NCBI GenBank assembly: GCA_964408805.1
Contig: CAYPAV010000025.1
Coordinates: forward strand, 1-61,401
Source of the DNA: CAYPAV01 sp964408805
GTDB lineage: Bacteria > Pseudomonadota > Alphaproteobacteria > UBA8366
Direction: 5' to 3'
DNA length: 61,401 nucleotides
Shown: positions 32,649 to 41,128 of the stretch, one piece after another
How positions within the stretch are numbered: the first letter of the stretch is position 1
How the letters are laid out: the number at the start of each line of letters is the position of its first letter
Notes under the pieces: model-generated
What the model was told of the DNA's origin: nothing
The model's database searches: none
What the model saw: only the letters and a program-made list of their open reading frames with translations
Position numbers and translations under genes: made by a program

Positions 32649-34043
32649 GTGTTGCCGCCACCCAAAGAGCCTTACCCAGCGCCGGATATCACCCAACGAA
32701 TTGGTCTTTGCCCGCGACCACGGCCGTCCCAGAGCTCTCGTCGCGTCGACGACGGTGCGAGGGAATGCCGTCTAGACTCTGTTTTTTCTTTCGGTCTATG
32801 TACCGGCCTTGATCGAATTGGCCGGTTACATCGGGTCTCGTCGTCCCGCCTGCCGGGGCTCTCCGCCATGATACACCGGCGCGGCGAGTGCGCCTATTTC
32901 AACTGTGTCGGCCGGATGGACGTCGAGGCCGGCAAGGACGTGGCCGAGGATACGATCTTCCGTATCTATTCCATGACCAAGCCGATCACCGCCGTTGCGG
33001 CGATGATCTGTTACGAGGAAGGGCATTTTCAGCTCGACGATCCGATCGCGCGGTTCCTGCCGGAATTTGGAGATATGCGGGTCTGGGACGGCAATCCCGA
33101 TGCGTTCGGCACGGTCCCGGCCGAGGGCTACATCACCGTCCGTCACCTGATGACCCACACGGCGGGATTCTCGTACGAATTCATGGAGGCAACCCCGGTC
33201 GAGGCCTATTACAGGGAGCACGGGATCAGCTTCAACCCGGGTCGGCAAAAAGAGGGCGGCGCCGACCTGGCGGCGATGACGACCCGTCTGGCCGAAGCCC
33301 CCCTGGTCCGGCAGCCGGGTAGCGGCTGGGGCTATTCCGTCTCGACCGACGTTCTCGGCCGCTTGGTCGAGGTCTGGTCGGGGCAGCCGCTCGATCGCTT
33401 TTTCGAGGAACGCATCTTTCAGCCCCTCGGCATGACCGATACCGCGTTCTCGGTGGCGGCGGAAAAGCTCGACCGGTTCGCCGCGTGCTATGAGCCGACC
33501 AGCGGCGGCGGTCTCGGTAGTCTCCGTTCCCAGGAAGTCGTCGTTCGCAAGTCTGACGGCGTCGGCCTGAAACTCTCCGACGCGCCCGCCGACAGCCACT
33601 ACCTTGAGACGCCCGAGACGTTCTCCGGCGGCGGCGGCCTCACGGGCACGCTCGGCGACTACGGTCGCTTCTGCCAAATGCTGTTGAACAAGGGTGAGCT
33701 GGACGGCACCCGCCTCTTGGGGTGGAAGACGGTCGAGTTCATGGCCGTCAACCACCTGCCGGACAACAAGGACATGGCGGCCATGGGACAACCGGTCTGG
33801 AGCGAGACCAGCGCCGAGGGGATCGGCTATGGCCTCGGCATGGCGGTCGTCATCGACGCCGCGGCGACGCAGGTGATCCGCTCCACCGGCGAATATTTTT
33901 GGGGCGGAGCGGCCAGCACCGCCTTCTGGATCGATCCCGCTGAGGAGATGTTCGTTGTCCTGATGACCCAGCTGATGCCTTCGTCCTTCTATCCGATCCG
34001 GAGCGAGTTGCGGGTCGCGACCTATCAAGCGCTGATCGGCTAG
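32649..34043 (+). CDS. Serine hydrolase, beta-lactamase/class C esterase family; start unresolved
   Basis: A beta-lactamase-fold serine hydrolase (EstB/class C PBP-like esterase). Landmarks: the nucleophile motif S-M-T-K in FRIYSMTKPITAVAAMICYEEG, TVRHLMTHTAGFSYEF, the Y-S-V element of GWGYSVSTDVLGRLVE, EERIFQPLGMTDTAF, and the C-terminal FWGGAASTAFWIDP. The family N-terminus starts around GLDRIGRLH (about residue 53 here). Upstream of that no in-frame ATG exists; the frame is open back to a GTG at 32649, touching the previous stop, with non-family sequence between. The ATG at 32798 is in another frame and hits TGA after four codons, so a 1-bp indel near 32800-32810 is possible. Function likely esterase or amidase. 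Confidence 0.78.
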   Translation: MLPPPKEPYPAPDITQRIGLCPRPRPSQSSRRVDDGARECRLDSVFSFGLCTGLDRIGRLHRVSSSRLPGLSAMIHRRGECAYFNCVGRMDVEAGKDVAEDTIFRIYSMTKPITAVAAMICYEEGHFQLDDPIARFLPEFGDMRVWDGNPDAFGTVPAEGYITVRHLMTHTAGFSYEFMEATPVEAYYREHGISFNPGRQKEGGADLAAMTTRLAEAPLVRQPGSGWGYSVSTDVLGRLVEVWSGQPLDRFFEERIFQPLGMTDTAFSVAAEKLDRFAACYEPTSGGGLGSLRSQEVVVRKSDGVGLKLSDAPADSHYLETPETFSGGGGLTGTLGDYGRFCQMLLNKGELDGTRLLGWKTVEFMAVNHLPDNKDMAAMGQPVWSETSAEGIGYGLGMAVVIDAAATQVIRSTGEYFWGGAASTAFWIDPAEEMFVVLMTQLMPSSFYPIRSELRVATYQALIG

Positions 34044-34051
34044 TCTTTGGA

Positions 34052-34867
34052 ATGGATCAAATGCGAACGAGTTACGTACCCGGTTTTCCCCGCATTGCCT
34101 ACGACCACCAGGGCGAAGGCGAAGTCGTCTTGTTCCTGCATGGGATCGGCGGCAACCGGACGAACTGGCATGATCAATTGCCCGTCTTTGCGAACGACTA
34201 CCGCGCGGTCGCTTGGGATGCGCGGGGGTACGGCCTCTCGGACGATTATGACGGGCCGCTCGACTTCGCCGAATTCGGCGACGATATCGTCCGGTTGCTG
34301 GATTGTCTCGAGGCCGAGACCGCGCATGTCGTGGGTCTCTCCATGGGGGGGCGAATCGCGCTCGATTTCATTGCCCGGTATTCGGAACGGGTGGCGACGC
34401 TGACGCTGTCGGGGGCTCGCGCAAGCATGGCGCAACGAACCCCCGAGGCGCGTGAGGAATTCCTTCGACTTCGCAAGAAACCGCTGGTCGAGGAGGGCAA
34501 GGAGACGAAAGACATCGCACCCGTCGTCGCCAAGACATTGATGGGCCGCCGCGCCACGGAGGCGCATTTCGAACGCCTTGTCGAAAGCATGGCCGTGCTT
34601 CACAAGGAGAGCTATATCAAGACGTTGGAGGCCTCGACATATTACGACCGTTCGGCGGCACTCGGGAATATTCGCGTGCCGACGCTGCTGATATATGGTG
34701 GCGACGACCGCCTGAACGGGCCCGACCTCGGTCGCGAGATCGCCGCCGCGATCGAAAACGCCCGGTTCGTCGAACTTGCCGATGCGGGTCACCTCTGCAA
34801 TTTCGAGGCGCCGGCGGAATTCAACGCGGCGCTGCGGTCTTTCCTGAACGATTATCGAAGCGGGTAG
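34052..34867 (+). CDS. Alpha/beta hydrolase
   Basis: A 271-residue alpha/beta hydrolase with a complete catalytic set: oxyanion strand VVLFLHGIGGNRTNWHDQ, AVAWDARGYGLSDDY, nucleophile S97 in VVGLSMGGRIAL, acid in LLIYGGDDRLNGP and histidine in LADAGHLCNFEAP. The pattern is that of 3-oxoadipate enol-lactonases, haloperoxidase-like hydrolases and meta-cleavage hydrolases, which cannot be separated here. It starts 8 bp after the serine hydrolase stop, so the two may be co-transcribed. Unlike the relative at 24447, the nucleophile serine is intact. Confidence 0.88.
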   Translation: MDQMRTSYVPGFPRIAYDHQGEGEVVLFLHGIGGNRTNWHDQLPVFANDYRAVAWDARGYGLSDDYDGPLDFAEFGDDIVRLLDCLEAETAHVVGLSMGGRIALDFIARYSERVATLTLSGARASMAQRTPEAREEFLRLRKKPLVEEGKETKDIAPVVAKTLMGRRATEAHFERLVESMAVLHKESYIKTLEASTYYDRSAALGNIRVPTLLIYGGDDRLNGPDLGREIAAAIENARFVELADAGHLCNFEAPAEFNAALRSFLNDYRSG

Positions 34868-35004
34868 GTCGCGGTCATGACCCGAGGCTCCGGAATTCGA
34901 TTGCCGGGTGGCCTACAAACCCTATTGGGCGTGGACTTTGATATTGCGCCTTTCGCTTGCGCGCCATAGCCTCGCCCTCGGTTCGATCAGGGTGGGGGAG
35001 ACCT

Positions 35005-36033
35005 ATGTTGGAGTCGTTGCAACTCGGCAAGAGCGGGCTCAGCGTTTCGCGATTGTGTCTCGGCACGATGAATTTCGGCGAGCCGGGGCGCGGGCATCAG
35101 GGGGATTGGACGCTCACCCTCGACGAGGCCAGGCCGATCTTCAAGGCCGCGCTCGACCACGGCTTGTTCTATTTCGATTGCGCAAATGTCTATGGGTTGG
35201 GGGCTTGCGAAAAGGTCGTTGGTGCGCTTTTGCGGGAGCTGGCACCTCGCGACGAGTTCGTCCTCTCCACCAAGGTTTCGGGCGTGATGGGGCCGCACCC
35301 CAACCAGGGCGGCCTGTCGCGAAAACACATAATGGAAAGCGTGGACGCCTCCCTCCAGCGCCTTGGCCTCGACTACATCGACCAGTTGGTCATCCATCGC
35401 CACCCCCATGGCCGCCCCGGCCAGGCGCACCCGCCGATCGAGGAGAGCATGGAGGCGCTGCACGACGTGGTGAAAGCGGGGAAGGTGCTTTACCTCGGCG
35501 GATCTTCGATGTTCGCTTGGCAATTCACCGAGCTGCAAATGACCGCCGAGCGCCACGGATGGACGCGCTTCGTCTCGATGCAGAACCATTACAATCTCAT
35601 CTACCGCGAGGAAGAGCGCGAGATGAACCCTTATTGTGCGGCGACCGGCGTCGCTCTGACGCCGTGGTCGCCCTTGGCGCGCGGCATCCTGACCGGCGCC
35701 TATAAGGGTGGTTTCGATGCCGGCAGCACGACGCGCTCGCAAGGGAACGACCGGAAGCGGACGGAAGGTCTCTATCGCGGCGAAATGGATTTCAAGATCG
35801 CGGCCCGCGTCGTCGAGGTGGCGGAGCGACTCGGCCATACGCCCGCTCAAATCGCCGTCGCCTGGCTCTTGAGTAAGCCCGAGGTGACGGCGCCGGTGGT
35901 AGGTGTCTCGAAGATCGGCCAGCTCGATCAATTGGTGGCGGCGACGGAAATCTCGCTGGAAGCGGATGACATCGGGTATTTGGAGGAACTCTACCGCCCG
36001 ATGGAGAACCTGATGAGCATCGGGACTTCCTGA
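35005..36033 (+). CDS. Aldo/keto reductase
   Basis: A 342-residue NAD(P)H-dependent aldo/keto reductase of the Tas/YajO-like branch. The catalytic tetrad is visible in order: Asp and Tyr in FYFDCANVYGLGACE, Lys in FVLSTKVSG and His in QLVIHRHPHG. Cofactor-binding residues follow in TPWSPLARGIL and APVVGVSKIGQLDQLV. The ATG at 35005 follows GGGGGAG at good spacing; earlier in-frame starts are unlikely. Downstream, 450 bp of AT-rich non-coding DNA begins. Substrate unknown; the family reduces aldehydes and ketones in the cytoplasm. A second, shorter reductase of this superfamily lies at 42040. Confidence 0.92.
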   Translation: MLESLQLGKSGLSVSRLCLGTMNFGEPGRGHQGDWTLTLDEARPIFKAALDHGLFYFDCANVYGLGACEKVVGALLRELAPRDEFVLSTKVSGVMGPHPNQGGLSRKHIMESVDASLQRLGLDYIDQLVIHRHPHGRPGQAHPPIEESMEALHDVVKAGKVLYLGGSSMFAWQFTELQMTAERHGWTRFVSMQNHYNLIYREEEREMNPYCAATGVALTPWSPLARGILTGAYKGGFDAGSTTRSQGNDRKRTEGLYRGEMDFKIAARVVEVAERLGHTPAQIAVAWLLSKPEVTAPVVGVSKIGQLDQLVAATEISLEADDIGYLEELYRPMENLMSIGTS

Positions 36034-36277
36034 CAGGCGCGTTTCGCCGCTCAACGATGTTCACCGAGAGGCCCGGGAAATTTTCAGAAGATGGCCCACT
36101 CATGCCCTGTGTCGCGGCGAAACAGTCCGACCCCGTGATGTGCGGGCGGCTCCGGATTAAGCGCTTTAGACTTGATAAATTGGCGGTCGTGAGCGCCGTA
36201 GCGCCGCCGATTCATCATAAGCTCTGGGTTCGACGACTTCCGCTATGCACCCGGAATCAGTTGCGTTTTGGCGTCTC

Positions 36278-36291
36278 GTTTGACGGGGAAA
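36278..36291. repeat. 14-bp direct repeat, left copy (GTTTGACGGGGAAA)
   Basis: GTTTGACGGGGAAA occurs here and again, exactly, at 38423-38436, on either side of the 2-hydroxyacyl-CoA lyase-like gene and its AT-rich flanks. The repeats enclose about 2.1 kb. No transposase or inverted termini were seen. Confidence 0.8.
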
Positions 36292-36369
36292 GTCTAACGG
36301 CATCACATAAAGGTAGTTTGATACTAGTTTGCCGTAAAAACGTCTAACTTGTTGATATAAAAAAATTAT

Positions 36370-36400
36370 TTGACTGGGTATTATACCCGCTCAATAAATA
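36370..36400 (+). promoter_or_regulatory. Candidate promoter with embedded palindrome for the ThDP enzyme gene
   Basis: TTGACT (36370-36375) could be a -35 box, with a poor -10 candidate in AATAAATA (36393-36400) at 17-19 bp spacing. Between them lies GGGTAT-T-ATACCC (36376-36388), a perfect 6-bp palindrome around one base, a plausible repressor site placed in the spacer. The next gene starts about 85 bp downstream. The palindrome is seen; the promoter and regulation are tentative. Confidence 0.35.
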
Positions 36401-36483
36401 TATCCGGAAACCATTTCTTATCAGTAAGTTAGGTCTAATTAGAAACTCGGCGGTATTACAGCAAATAATGGGAGATGAATGAG

Positions 36484-38142
36484 ATGAGTAAGATCACCGG
36501 TGCGACCCTGATCGCAAGGAGCCTCAAGCAGCAGGGCATCGACCATCTATTTGGTGTTGTCGGCTTTCCGGTCGGCCCGATTGCCATAGCGGCACAAGAG
36601 GAAGGCATCAAATACGTCGGCATGCGCAACGAGCAAGCTGCCTCCTACGCCGCGCAAGCGTACGGCTACATGACCGGCCGCCCGGGGGCTTGCATCGTCG
36701 TTACGGGCCCCGGCGTGGTGCACGGCCTTGCGGGTCTCGCGAATGCCCAACAAAACTGCTGGCCAATGATTCTGATCGGAGGCGCCTCGGAGACGTATCG
36801 CGGCGGTATGGGTGCATTCCAAGAGGAGCGCCAGGTCCTGATCGCAACCCCGTTTTGTAAGTTTGCGCACGGCATCGAAAGCGTCCAACGCATCCCTTAC
36901 TACGTTGAGATGGCAACGCGGCACGCGATATATGGACGCCCGGGTGCCTGTTACCTCGATATGCCGGATGACGTCATCTCCGGCGAATGTGACGCCGACG
37001 ACATCGTCCAGGTCGAGCGTGTGCCGGAGCCGCCGAGCATGATGGCGCCGACAGAGAACATCGAGGCTGCCTTGGACGTACTTGAAGGCGCCGAGCGACC
37101 GCTCGTACTCGTCGGCAAGGGCATGGCGTGGTCACACGCCGAAACCGAGGTGCGCGACTTTATCGACCGCACGCAAATCCCGTTCGTACGCTCCCCCATG
37201 GGTAAAGGCGTCATCCCCGACGACCATCCGCTCGCGGCATCCGCGGCTCGGACCCTAGCACTACAGCAGGCCGACGTAATTTTCCTGATGGGTGCTCGGT
37301 TCAACTGGATTTTCCACTTCGGCTTGCCGCCGCGGTTCGCACCGGACGTCAAGGTCATTCAGCTCGACATCTCTCCCGAGGAAATCGGGCACAACAAGCC
37401 ATCGGAAGTGGCGCTTGTCGGCGATGGCAAGGCGATCATGGGTCAGATGAACCAAGCCCTCGAAGGGCGGCAGTGGTTCTATCCCAAGGACACCCCATGG
37501 CGCACGGCCATTGGCGAAAAGGTGTCGGCGAACGTCACCCAGATTCAGGCACAAGTTAACGACGATACGGCACCCGCGGGATATTTTCGGGCCTTGCGCG
37601 ACGTTGCGGCGTGGATGCCGGAGAACGCTATCCTGAGCGCCGAGGGTGCCGGCACGATGGATATTGGGCTCACCCAGCTGCCGGTCTCCGACGCACGCGC
37701 CTGCCTGAACGCCGGTACCTACGGCACCATGGGTGTCGGCCTCGGTCATGCCATCGCCGCGTGCGTCGTGCATCCGGATCGACCGGTCATCCACCTCTCG
37801 GGTGATTCGGCCATTGGCTTCTCCGGTATGGAGATGGAGACGCTGGCCCGATACAACCTGCCCGCCAAAATAGTGGTGCTCAACAATGGCGGCATCGGCC
37901 CGGGCATGCCGGAAATTCCGGATGATCCGATGACGAACATGAAGCCGAACGCGCTGATTTATGGCGCGCGCTACGACAAGATCATGGAGGACTTCGGCGG
38001 CAAGGGCTTCTTCGTCGAGGATCCGAAGGATATACCGGCCGCGCTCGACCAGGCGATGGCATTCCCCGGTCCCGCGCTGGTCAACATCGTGATCTCGCAA
38101 AGCTCGTCTCGAAAGCCACAGAAGTTCGCGTGGCATTCGTAA
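36484..38142 (+). CDS. ThDP-dependent 2-hydroxyacyl-CoA lyase / oxalyl-CoA decarboxylase-like enzyme
   Basis: A 552-residue thiamine-diphosphate enzyme. Although easily labelled acetolactate synthase, it follows the 2-hydroxyacyl-CoA lyase (HACL1)/oxalyl-CoA decarboxylase branch: YVGMRNEQAASYAAQAYGYM with catalytic E50, ANAQQNCWPMILIGGASE, MGAFQEERQV, YGRPGACYLDMP, RSPMGKGVIPDDHP, FNWIFHFGLPPRF, LSAEGAGTMDIG, and the ThDP motif GDSAIGFSGMEMETLARYN...NN. It would cleave a 2-hydroxyacyl-CoA to formyl-CoA plus an aldehyde, or decarboxylate oxalyl-CoA. ATG 36484 has GGAG at 9 bp; ATG 36475 abuts the GGAG and is less likely. No formyl-CoA transferase gene adjoins. AT-rich flanks and a 14-bp repeat on both sides suggest acquisition. 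Confidence 0.87.
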   Translation: MSKITGATLIARSLKQQGIDHLFGVVGFPVGPIAIAAQEEGIKYVGMRNEQAASYAAQAYGYMTGRPGACIVVTGPGVVHGLAGLANAQQNCWPMILIGGASETYRGGMGAFQEERQVLIATPFCKFAHGIESVQRIPYYVEMATRHAIYGRPGACYLDMPDDVISGECDADDIVQVERVPEPPSMMAPTENIEAALDVLEGAERPLVLVGKGMAWSHAETEVRDFIDRTQIPFVRSPMGKGVIPDDHPLAASAARTLALQQADVIFLMGARFNWIFHFGLPPRFAPDVKVIQLDISPEEIGHNKPSEVALVGDGKAIMGQMNQALEGRQWFYPKDTPWRTAIGEKVSANVTQIQAQVNDDTAPAGYFRALRDVAAWMPENAILSAEGAGTMDIGLTQLPVSDARACLNAGTYGTMGVGLGHAIAACVVHPDRPVIHLSGDSAIGFSGMEMETLARYNLPAKIVVLNNGGIGPGMPEIPDDPMTNMKPNALIYGARYDKIMEDFGGKGFFVEDPKDIPAALDQAMAFPGPALVNIVISQSSSRKPQKFAWHS

Positions 38143-38472
38143 GACATTACATCTGGACAGGGTGCAAATATGCGAAGCGTGTCACTTTTCACGCGGCCTG
38201 ATTGTCAATCTCTGGATCAATATGGGGTGATCGCAAGGCGGCAAACATATGGCGCCGCCATCAGGCCCACCCATTATAGAATCTGCATCGCCTCATGCCT
38301 GCTTGGGGTCAAAATTCTCCATTCCCAACCAGAAGAATTATCACCCGTTTAGAGAGGTGAAGCGGTCCTTATTCACAATACGGTCCGGTTCGCCCTCGGG
38401 AGCGGTCGTGATTCCGCGATCTGTTTGACGGGGAAAAATAGCCAAAAATTGGACGTGGGTCGGTCGCCCATT
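38143..38472. other. Intergenic region after the ThDP enzyme
   Basis: 330 bp with no credible gene between convergent genes. It contains the right copy of the 14-bp repeat (38423-38436) near its end. A 60-codon open frame at 38170-38352 lacks any recognisable family and is not called. No strong terminator hairpin was seen. Confidence 0.6.
38423..38436. repeat. 14-bp direct repeat, right copy (GTTTGACGGGGAAA)
   Basis: Exact second copy of the sequence at 36278-36291, same orientation, 37 bp beyond the stop codon end of the convergent cyclase gene. See the left copy for context. Confidence 0.8.
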
Positions 38473-40218
38473 TTACTCCGGCATACCCGCCCGACGAAGT
38501 CCGGCCATCAGACTCTCGTTGATCGTTTCGTCCTTGTAAGGCTCTTTCAAGGCGTCGGTGACCGATGCGTTTGGAAAATACTTTAGATATTCCGCGACAG
38601 CCGCGCGCGCTTCGTCCAATCGGTCGAGTTTTGCGAGGCTTGCCGCGAGGATCAAATGTCCCAGGAAATAGTCGGGCTTGTTCGTGATCGTCCTGGTCGC
38701 CCAGTCGACGGCCTCATCGTAGCGACCGGCGACATAGTGTGCTCTCGCGATGCCGATATACCGAAAGAAGATCGTTATGTCGCGCGGGTTCGATCGGATG
38801 GCAATTTCATTGTTTCGTATGGATTCGTCCGGATCCCCGGCGTAGCTCAAACTGGTTCCGAGCGACCCACGCGCCAGCGAGCAATTCGGATTGATCTCTA
38901 TCGCCCGATTGTGCTCGGAAATCGCGCGGCCGTGTTCCCTGTTGTCGTTGTAATTCGAGCCAAGATTCCAATGCGCATATTCGTTGCCATCGTCCAAGGC
39001 GACGGCACGTTTTGCGAGCTCGAGTGCTCTCTTTACCGCCGCGTCCGGATCTTCGGCGTACCCCAACTTCTTTTCATGAGACAGAACGCCCGAGAGCAGC
39101 CACGTTGCTTGGCAGGAACTTGGGTCCAGTTCGATCGCTTTCTCGAGCAGTCCTTTCGCTTCCTTAAGACTGTCCGGATTCAATTCGTAAAACAGTTTCC
39201 AACCGCGCGCCGTCAGGTCCCAAATCTTGTTTTCGCGCTGCGGCGTCCTTTCGGCGAGGTCGCCTTCCGCAATCGTTATCTGCGTGTGCAGGGAGGCGAC
39301 GACATTTTGTGTAATCAGGTCCTGTAGATCGAAAACATCTTCAAGTTTGCCATCGTACTTTTCCGCCCAGACATGGCCGCCCGTCGCACCATCTATCAAC
39401 TGGGCCGTGACGCGGACCCGTTCGCCCGACTTTCGGACACTGCCCTCGAGGACATAGCGCACGCCAAGTTCACCTGCGACTTGCTTCACGTCCACGCGTT
39501 GATCCTTGTATGTGAAGGTCGAGTTTCTGGCGATGACGAAGAGCCAGGGCGAACGCGACAATGCGGTAATGATGTCTTCGGTGATGCCGTCGCTGAAATA
39601 CTCCTGCTCCGGATCACCGCTCATGTTATCGAACGGCAGCACGGCGATCGATGGCTTGTCTTGCAGCGGCGGCGCATCGGTAAGCATCGAATGCCCCGTC
39701 ACGATCCGGTAGGCCCGGACCGGCGCAGCGATGTTCTTGACCTCTTGGTCGCCCATATCCTCGAAGCCGATGTCGAGCTTGCCGTTGACCTGCTCGAAAA
39801 CTGCGCCGGAGACACAGACGCCGCTTGGATCGGCCAGGCTTTCGAGCCTCGCCGCGACATTGACGCCGTCGCCATAGATGTCGTCGCGGTCAACGATCAC
39901 CTCGCCAAGATTGACGCCGATGCGGAATTGTAGACGCCTGTCTTTGGGTTTGTCAGCAAATCGGTCCGAAAGTGCAGCCTGCACCGCGACTGCCGTCTCG
40001 ACCGCCGCCACCACGCTCTGGAATTCCCCCAGCACCGCGTCGCCGGCGTAATGCACGACGCGCCCACCCGAATCTTTGATACGCCCCGAGATAAGATCGA
40101 GACCGGTCGACAATTGACGGTGAGTGCCGACTTCGTCTTCACCGGTCATACGACTGTATCCCGCTACATCGGCGTAGAGGATCGCCGTCAGCTTGCGTAT
40201 GACTGGTTCGTTGGACAT
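38473..40218 (-). CDS. Class III adenylate/guanylate cyclase with TolB-like and TPR domains
   Basis: A 581-residue soluble signalling protein. Residues 1-165 are a class III nucleotide cyclase domain: the first metal Asp in LTAILYADVAGYSRM, GDAVLGEFQSV with the second, and RIGVNLGEVIV...GDGVNVAARLESLADP with the transition-state Asn/Arg. A TolB/FlgO-like segment follows (KPSIAVLPFDNMSGDPEQEYF, DGITEDIITALSR, LLEGSVRKSGERVRVTAQLID-like), then five or more TPR units from about 370 (EAKGLLEKAIELDPS...). This architecture is abundant in rhizobia and other alphaproteobacteria. ATG 40218 (MSNEP) is preferred over an upstream TTG. A frameshifted paralogue lies at 52439-54186. No transmembrane segment. 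Confidence 0.92.
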   Translation of the reverse strand: MSNEPVIRKLTAILYADVAGYSRMTGEDEVGTHRQLSTGLDLISGRIKDSGGRVVHYAGDAVLGEFQSVVAAVETAVAVQAALSDRFADKPKDRRLQFRIGVNLGEVIVDRDDIYGDGVNVAARLESLADPSGVCVSGAVFEQVNGKLDIGFEDMGDQEVKNIAAPVRAYRIVTGHSMLTDAPPLQDKPSIAVLPFDNMSGDPEQEYFSDGITEDIITALSRSPWLFVIARNSTFTYKDQRVDVKQVAGELGVRYVLEGSVRKSGERVRVTAQLIDGATGGHVWAEKYDGKLEDVFDLQDLITQNVVASLHTQITIAEGDLAERTPQRENKIWDLTARGWKLFYELNPDSLKEAKGLLEKAIELDPSSCQATWLLSGVLSHEKKLGYAEDPDAAVKRALELAKRAVALDDGNEYAHWNLGSNYNDNREHGRAISEHNRAIEINPNCSLARGSLGTSLSYAGDPDESIRNNEIAIRSNPRDITIFFRYIGIARAHYVAGRYDEAVDWATRTITNKPDYFLGHLILAASLAKLDRLDEARAAVAEYLKYFPNASVTDALKEPYKDETINESLMAGLRRAGMPE

Positions 40219-40400
40219 TTGGCCCCGCGTCAACGTTCGCGCGCTACATTAACGATTGACCAAGCGAGCGCAATCCGAAGCATCGCGAATGTCTTGAAGC
40301 AGTCAACGTTCCCTGTTGTGGTTTCGGCGACTATTCATCCACTTGGCGGGGAGGGACGATCCTGAAATTCGGTAATGTCCGGATCGTCCCCGGAAGCGGC

Positions 40401-40766
40401 TCAGAACGCGGCTTTCCATTGCTCCGTGTCCACGAACCAACGCTCTTCGTGGACCTTTCCCTCGGTGAACTTGAACAATACGGCAAGTTGGCTTCCGCCG
40501 GGGACCTTGTCGCTCTTCCATTCGACGACAGACACGATCTCCCCGGTCTCGCCGATCTCGCGGATCGCGGTGATATCGAAACCGGGTGGCAATGCCGCGC
40601 CGATATTCTCAAGCGCATTCCGGAATGCGGCTGTGCCTTCCAGGACATCATTCTGGCCGGGCATTACAAAAATCATGTCTTCGGTGTAGTCCGCGATCAG
40701 CGTATCCCAATCGCCACGGCCAACCGCTTCCCATCCTCGTTTCACGACCTCGGCATCGTTTGCCAT
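40401..40766 (-). CDS. SnoaL/NTF2-like protein
   Basis: A 121-residue NTF2-fold protein of the SnoaL/ketosteroid-isomerase-like group. Typical elements are an N-terminal helix pair EVVKRGWEAVGRGDWDTLIADYTEDMIFVMPG, LEGTAAFRNALENI, and the beta-sheet strands IVSVVEWKSDKV, QLAVLFKFTEGKVHEERWFVD. Members are isomerases, cyclases, hydrolases or uncharacterised. The ATG at 40766 (MANDAEVV) is preferred over an upstream start by homology. It is 182 bp upstream of the cyclase gene on the same strand. No function can be assigned with confidence. Confidence 0.8.
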   Translation of the reverse strand: MANDAEVVKRGWEAVGRGDWDTLIADYTEDMIFVMPGQNDVLEGTAAFRNALENIGAALPPGFDITAIREIGETGEIVSVVEWKSDKVPGGSQLAVLFKFTEGKVHEERWFVDTEQWKAAF

Positions 40767-41128
40767 AGCATCTCTTCTCCCTATTTGGTCGGGAATTGAA
40801 CGCATCCTCGGCCTAACTGTCAATCGCGCCTTGGAGCGGTCCTTGATGTCCGTCTCGGGTCAGGTGCGGCCCAAATAGCCGAACATGATTTCCGTCCGCT
40901 TACCCCGGCAATGCGGACTCTGATTTCACGGAAATCGAAAATCGCCGGATGAAAGGCCGCCTACCCTCCAACTCCGGGCGTAAATTCCTGTCGCCGTTTT
41001 AGGCTCTTCATAGATAGGGACAAACATCCTGCGCGGACCGCTACACTCGGCTCCATGGCGGACAGACTTCAGCGTAGATTGGCCGCCATTGATGTTGCGG
41101 GCTATTCGCCATATGACCGGGACATGCT
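40767..41128. other. Intergenic region, nothing recognised
   Basis: 362 bp between two minus-strand genes. Short open frames exist but none shows a family pattern or consistent codon use. No obvious hairpin terminator, repeat or RNA gene was found; it should contain the promoter of the NTF2-like gene. Confidence 0.5.

Larger units (their letters stand above)
36034..36483. other. Intergenic, AT-rich stretch upstream of the ThDP enzyme
   Basis: No convincing gene. The first half has ordinary composition; from about 36340 it becomes strongly AT-rich and contains promoter-like sequence, a palindrome (36376-36388) and one copy of a 14-bp direct repeat (36278-36291). A 96-codon open frame at 36057-36347 has no family resemblance and is not called. 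Confidence 0.6.

Noticed and set aside
36057..36347. 96-codon open frame in the AT-rich gap
   Set aside because: No family resemblance, odd codon use and no ribosome-binding site; it also spans the 14-bp repeat. A 60-codon frame at 38170-38352 was dropped for the same reasons.
36484..38142. Acetolactate synthase (ilvB)
   Set aside because: No small subunit gene follows, and the motif pattern (MGAFQEERQV, FNWIFHFGLPPRF, EGAGTMDIG) matches HACL/oxalyl-CoA decarboxylase better.
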